From contig JBCCHF010000082.1 in assembly GCA_039028895.1 (NCBI GenBank), positions 1-9,055 of the forward strand: a stretch of 9,055 nucleotides of DNA, given 5' to 3'. Positions 5,700-9,055 of the stretch are shown here, one piece after another. The stretch is from JAHDCJ01 sp039028895 (GTDB lineage Bacteria; Bacteroidota; Bacteroidia; Chitinophagales; Saprospiraceae). Made by a program: the position numbers and the translations under genes. Numbering within the stretch: the stretch's first letter is position 1; every line of letters starts with the position of its first letter. The notes below the pieces were generated by a model that saw nothing but the letters and a program-made list of their open reading frames with translations, made no database searches and had not been told where the DNA came from.

Positions 5700-7183
5700 T
5701 GTCATATCAAGACTTTACTGAAAGAATGAGCAAAATAGCAGATGTTAACTATTCAATCGCTGTTTTGCATTGGGATAAAGAAGTTAATTTACCCCCCAAA
5801 GGCGCCCAGCACCGATCTCAGCAAATCGCTACCTTATCGGGAATATCACACGAAATGTTTACTGATCCGGAATTTGGAAAAATGCTGGATGATCTCTCTG
5901 AAAAAAATGGTCTGGATGAGCTTCAGCGAAAAAATGTTGCCCTCATCAGAAAGGATTATAATAAGCAAAAGAAGTATCCTACCTCTTTTGTGATCGAATT
6001 ATCAAAAACCACCTCAGAATCTTACCACGCCTGGGTTAAAGCCAAAAAGGCTAAGGATTATTCACTTTTCAGGGAAGCCCTGGGTAAGTTGGTTAAGTTA
6101 AAGCGACAGGAAACAGAGATTGTTGGTTATGAAGATCATCCATACGACGCACTTGTGGATGAATTTGAGCCGGGCGCCAAGACCAAAGATCTGGCAGAAT
6201 TGTTTGCTGATGTTCGTGAAAAACTTGTAGTCTTCGTAAACAAACTCAAGGAAAAGTCACAAGTAAATGCAGACTTCCTGTACAAAAACTATCCTTCAGG
6301 AAAACAATGGGATTACGGGCTGAAAGTGCTTGCCCAGATGGGTTATGATTTTGATGCAGGGCGACAAGACGTTTCTCCACATCCATTTACCACGAATTTT
6401 TCACCTAACGATGTGCGTGTAACCACACGGATTGATGAAAATGATCTTGGCAATATGATCTGGAGTTGTATCCATGAAGGTGGTCATGCCTTGTATGAAC
6501 AGGGCTTGCCAACTGAACAATATGGCCTGCCACTAGGGTCTTACTTATCATTGGGGATTCATGAATCCCAAAGCAGGTTATGGGAAAACAACGTTGGCAG
6601 AAGTCTCGCCTACTGGAAAGCCAATTATGCAAATCTCCAGTCGGTATTCCCAGAAAATCTTGGCAATGTAGAACTACTCGACTTTTACAAAGCTATCAAC
6701 AGAGTAGAACCCAACCTCATCCGTACTGAAGGAGATGAACTCCACTATCATTTCCACATTCTGATTCGCTTTGAGATTGAAAAAGGATTGATAGAAGGAT
6801 CTCTTGAAGTGGACGACCTTGACCAGGTTTGGAATCAAAAATACCGTGATTATATGGGGGTTGAAGTACCAAACGATTCAAAAGGTATCCTTCAGGACAT
6901 TCATTGGTCACATGGCAGTATTGGCTATTTCCCGACCTATTCCCTGGGCAGCTTCTATGCCGCACAATTCTATGCCCAGGCCGAAAAGGAAATTCCCGGA
7001 CTTGCAAGCCAGATCGAATCAGGCGACAGTTCGCAATTATTGACCTGGCTGCAACAAAATATCCATCAGCATGGTCGTCGTTACACTGCAGAAGAACTTT
7101 GCAGGAAAATCACAGGTGAATCGCTAAATTTCGATTACTTCATGAAATATGTGGAGTCGAAATATGCAGGTATTTATAACTAA
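5699..7183 (+). CDS. Metallocarboxypeptidase, family M32 (thermostable carboxypeptidase 1-like)
   Basis: The 494-residue product is a complete M32 zinc carboxypeptidase, a cytoplasmic enzyme that removes single residues from peptide C-termini, typically with broad specificity other than C-terminal proline. All five family motifs are present: HPF (228-230); HEGGH (259-263), the HEXXH zinc site with His259, His263 and catalytic Glu260; HESQ (288-291), whose Glu289 is the third zinc ligand; IRTEGD (341-346); and GILQDIHW (396-403). There is no signal peptide. The ATG at 5699 was chosen over an upstream in-frame Met at 5642. It overlaps the DUF423 stop as TAATG, has AAGGAAGGA (5687-5695) just before it, and gives the standard N-terminus; the extra 19 residues would overlap DUF423. 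The length is standard for the family (about 500). rsmE follows 12 bases after the stop. Confidence 0.96.
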   Translation: MSYQDFTERMSKIADVNYSIAVLHWDKEVNLPPKGAQHRSQQIATLSGISHEMFTDPEFGKMLDDLSEKNGLDELQRKNVALIRKDYNKQKKYPTSFVIELSKTTSESYHAWVKAKKAKDYSLFREALGKLVKLKRQETEIVGYEDHPYDALVDEFEPGAKTKDLAELFADVREKLVVFVNKLKEKSQVNADFLYKNYPSGKQWDYGLKVLAQMGYDFDAGRQDVSPHPFTTNFSPNDVRVTTRIDENDLGNMIWSCIHEGGHALYEQGLPTEQYGLPLGSYLSLGIHESQSRLWENNVGRSLAYWKANYANLQSVFPENLGNVELLDFYKAINRVEPNLIRTEGDELHYHFHILIRFEIEKGLIEGSLEVDDLDQVWNQKYRDYMGVEVPNDSKGILQDIHWSHGSIGYFPTYSLGSFYAAQFYAQAEKEIPGLASQIESGDSSQLLTWLQQNIHQHGRRYTAEELCRKITGESLNFDYFMKYVESKYAGIYN

Positions 7184-7195
7184 GGTCAATCGCAC

Positions 7196-7903
7196 TTGCA
7201 ACTCTTCTACGCATACGAAGTAAAAGGCAATCTGGCATACCTTGATGCTGAGGAATCCTTGCATTGTGTAAAAAGCCTCAGGAAAAAGGTGGGTGATCAA
7301 ATTTCAATGGTCGATGGATTCGGCAGCCTTTTTGAGGGAAATCTGGTAGAAGCGAATAAACGATCGTGCGTAGCTTCAATATCTTCAACAATTGAAGGTT
7401 ATGGTAAACGACAGATTAAGCTTCATATAGCTATTGCCCCAACCAAAAACAACAGCCGTTTTGAGTGGTTCCTGGAAAAAGCTACCGAAATTGGAATTGA
7501 CAGAATAACCCCAATCATTTGTAAACGATCGGAACGAAAAGTTTTCAAAACTGATCGTTTCAGAAAAATCATGATTGGAGCCATGAAACAATCCTTAAAA
7601 GCCTATCTCCCTAAATTGGATGAGCCAACAGGATTTAACAACTTTGTCAGTCAACAGTTTCAGGATGAGCCTTTACGGTTAATTGCACATTGTTCTGACA
7701 GTGAAAGAACTCATCTAAAACATGCCTATTCAAGAAATCAGGATACGATTATATTAATAGGCCCTGAAGGTGATTTCACTTTAGATGAAATTCAGCTTGC
7801 TCGAGCAAATGGCTTTTCAGAAATCAGTCTTGGAGATAGCAGGTTGAGGACTGAGACTGCGGGCATTGTGGCCTGTACAATAATTAGTATGTCGCAAGAC
7901 TGA
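7196..7903 (+). CDS. rsmE: 16S rRNA (uracil1498-N3)-methyltransferase RsmE
   Basis: The 235-residue protein is a SPOUT-class RsmE, which uses S-adenosylmethionine to methylate N3 of U1498 of 16S rRNA in the assembled 30S subunit. The N-terminal PUA-like domain holds HCVKSLRKKVGD (residues 23-34). Then come IAIAPTKNNSRFEWFLEKAT (78-97) and EIGIDRITPI (98-107). The trefoil-knot cofactor site follows with IGPEGDFTLDEI (188-199) and SLGDSRLRTETAGIVA (211-226). The start must be TTG at 7196: an in-frame TAA (shared with the preceding gene's stop) lies at 7181-7183 with no ATG between, and translation from the TTG gives LQLFYAYEV, the expected family N-terminus. An AAGG (7182-7185) about 10 bases upstream can serve as ribosome binding site. 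Intact; last-but-one gene of the run. Confidence 0.95.
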   Translation: MQLFYAYEVKGNLAYLDAEESLHCVKSLRKKVGDQISMVDGFGSLFEGNLVEANKRSCVASISSTIEGYGKRQIKLHIAIAPTKNNSRFEWFLEKATEIGIDRITPIICKRSERKVFKTDRFRKIMIGAMKQSLKAYLPKLDEPTGFNNFVSQQFQDEPLRLIAHCSDSERTHLKHAYSRNQDTIILIGPEGDFTLDEIQLARANGFSEISLGDSRLRTETAGIVACTIISMSQD

Positions 7904-7915
7904 TCTCAGAAAAAA

Positions 7916-8599
7916 ATGAATATGAAATACATTAAGCATATTTTCTCTGTATTGACGGTACTGTCAATCTTTATTTTTTCATCTGCATTTTCTAATTATC
8001 AAAAGGCCTCCTTGAAACTGGCGCTTTTGAAATATAGCGGTGGAGGAGACTGGTATGCCAACCCGACGGCATTACCCAATTTGTCTAAGTTTTGCAATGA
8101 TAACCTGGGTACCAGTTTCGATGCTGACTATGCTACTGTTGAAGTTGGTAGTGCAGATCTGTTTAATTATCCTTTCGTCCATATGACTGGCCATGGTAAT
8201 GTCGTTTTTTCAGATGGTGAGGCCGATAATCTCAGAACTTACTTGCTGGGAGGCGGTTTTCTCCATATTGATGACAATTACGGAATGGACCCTTATGTTC
8301 GTCCTGCGCTAAAAAAGGTTTTCCCGGAACTCGAGTTCGTAGAACTCCCATTCGAACATGACATTTATCGTCAGCAATTTGAATTTGCAAAGGGACTTCC
8401 TAAAATCCACGAACACGATGGCAAACCACCACAAGGGTTTGGCCTTATCTGGGAAGACAGGATAGTCTGCTTTTATACTTATGAATGCGACCTTGGAGAT
8501 GGATGGGAAGACAGTGCAGTGCATAATAATCCACCGGACAAAAGGAGTGCTGCGCTAAAAATGGGTGCCAATATTATTCAATTTGCATTCCAGCAATAA
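7916..8599 (+). CDS. Secreted DUF4159 family protein
   Basis: The 227-residue product has an N-terminal signal peptide: basic MNMKYIKH, a hydrophobic core (about residues 9-22), and a likely cleavage near SSAFS (22-26). The mature part has the DUF4159 pattern: LALLKYSGGGDWY (35-47), FVHMTGHGNV (87-96), LLGGGFLHIDDNYG (110-123), FVELPFEHDIYR (141-152) and ECDLGDGWED (190-199). These conserved glycine, histidine and aspartate clusters suggest a Rossmann-like or amidotransferase-like fold, but no catalytic triad is clear to me and the function is unknown. It is probably periplasmic. The start is ATG at 7916, with a second Met two codons on; there are 12 bases from the rsmE stop and no Shine-Dalgarno site. 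It is the last gene of the operon and is followed by a strong hairpin terminator. Confidence 0.9.
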   Translation: MNMKYIKHIFSVLTVLSIFIFSSAFSNYQKASLKLALLKYSGGGDWYANPTALPNLSKFCNDNLGTSFDADYATVEVGSADLFNYPFVHMTGHGNVVFSDGEADNLRTYLLGGGFLHIDDNYGMDPYVRPALKKVFPELEFVELPFEHDIYRQQFEFAKGLPKIHEHDGKPPQGFGLIWEDRIVCFYTYECDLGDGWEDSAVHNNPPDKRSAALKMGANIIQFAFQQ

Positions 8600-8614
8600 G
8601 ATTGGCAAAAAAAG

Positions 8615-8662
8615 AAAAAGCAGGTAAGCATTTGAGAAATTCTCGAAGCTTACCTGCTTTTT
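8615..8662. terminator. Bidirectional intrinsic terminator between DUF4159 and DUF2795 genes
   Basis: AAAAAGCAGGTAAGC (8615-8629) and GCTTACCTGCTTTTT (8648-8662) pair perfectly over 15 bp. The top of the stem carries a further seven pairs (8631-8637 with 8641-8647, one G-U) around an AAT loop; A8630 is the only unpaired base below. On the plus strand the T run TTTTTT (8658-8663) follows; on the minus strand the run is the complement of AAAAA (8615-8619). It can thus end both the rightward operon and the leftward DUF2795 transcript. Confidence 0.9.
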
Positions 8663-8681
8663 TGAATCTATTCTCTAGAAA

Positions 8682-8903
8682 TTAATATTCGTCTTCGTTA
8701 AAAAAGAAATCATCTTTTTGGGGATAATCAGGCCAAATGTCATCAATTGCCTCGAAATGTTCTGATTCTTCCTCTAATTGCTGAAGGTTTTCAATTACCT
8801 CCAAAGGTGCCCCCGAACGAATTGCATAATCAATCAATTCATCTCTGGTGGCAGGCCAGGGTGCTTCTTCAAGGTGAGAAGCTAATTCCAAAGTCCAGTA
8901 CAT
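8682..8903 (-). CDS. DUF2795 family small acidic protein
   Basis: The 73-residue protein matches the Bacteroidota form of DUF2795. It has MYWTLELASHLEEAPWPATR at the start, then DELIDYAIRSGAPLEVIENL (residues 21-40), an acidic middle, and a terminal IWPDYPQKDDFFFNEDEY (56-73). It is strongly acidic, mostly helical, with no membrane or signal segment, so it is probably cytoplasmic. DUF2795 has no established function; the strong conservation of this compact form suggests a basic cellular role, possibly through protein contact. It converges on the DUF4159 gene and shares its terminator. The ATG at 8903 fits the family N-terminus. The ORF ends with the expected family tail. The product and start are secure; the role is not. 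Confidence 0.88.
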   Translation of the reverse strand: MYWTLELASHLEEAPWPATRDELIDYAIRSGAPLEVIENLQQLEEESEHFEAIDDIWPDYPQKDDFFFNEDEY

Positions 8904-9025
8904 ATTTAATACTTAATTAAAAAACACAAAAGGGTGTAATTTTCAGCGCAAAAGTCGTTTTCAGGAATGAATTTTCCAAATATTCAATCCTTTTTTTTTC
9001 AATTCATCGCCGATACTACATTGCC

Positions 9026-9055
9026 CAAATATAAAATAAAAATAAAATTCACAAA
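9026..9055 (-). promoter_or_regulatory. Candidate Bacteroidota promoter for the DUF2795 gene
   Basis: On the minus strand TTTG (9055-9052) and TATATTTG (9033-9026) are separated by 18 bases. The second is an exact match to the -7 consensus TAnnTTTG, and the first to the -33 box; the usual spacing is about 19-21. The start point would be near 9019, giving a leader of about 115 bases before the ATG at 8903. The leader contains a run of nine A's (forward 8991-8999). The region is AT-rich, so chance matches are possible. Confidence 0.4.

Noticed and set aside
6405..7119. Several 70-100 codon frames on both strands over the M32 gene (6405-6632, 6717-7007, 6804-7043, 6904-7119)
   Set aside because: All lie inside the M32 gene, whose five catalytic motifs fix the true frame; the others are shadows.

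Overview
The window looks like chromosomal DNA from the Bacteroidota, most probably a marine or soil member of the Cytophagales. This rests on protein character (Bacteroidota-type DUF4159, DUF2795 and RsmE proteins), an AT-leaning composition, few clear Shine-Dalgarno sites, and matches to the Bacteroidota promoter -7 box TAnnTTTG. I cannot name a genus from sequence alone.

Layout. Positions 1-1216 look accessory: a truncated two-helix membrane protein running off the left edge, a gene-poor stretch with an ambiguous open frame, a 98-residue helix-turn-helix protein of the excisionase/HTH_17 type, and a spacer with three consecutive inverted repeats. This block lies against the 3' end of a tRNA-Arg(TCT) gene (1217-1290), a common type of integration site. 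Positions 1292-5303 hold two convergent genes: ung (uracil-DNA glycosylase, +) and a large membrane-anchored protein of unknown function (-). They are separated by a 375-base spacer with four 60-bp tandem repeats bounded by imperfect inverted repeats. Positions 5304-8599 form a compact plus-strand run, probably one operon: a DUF423 membrane protein, an M32 metallocarboxypeptidase (start overlaps the preceding stop), rsmE (TTG start) and a secreted DUF4159 protein. A strong two-way hairpin terminator (8615-8662) separates it from a convergent DUF2795 gene (8682-8903, -), whose candidate promoter sits at the right edge.

How the genes work together. Most of the right side is housekeeping: uracil repair, 16S rRNA U1498 methylation and peptide trimming, joined with conserved proteins of unknown role. 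Functional links within the operon are not evident; co-transcription is inferred from spacing. I found no clear new multi-gene system. The items most worth a second look are the tRNA-adjacent accessory block with its stacked dyads, the 60-bp repeat element, and the large two-part membrane protein.
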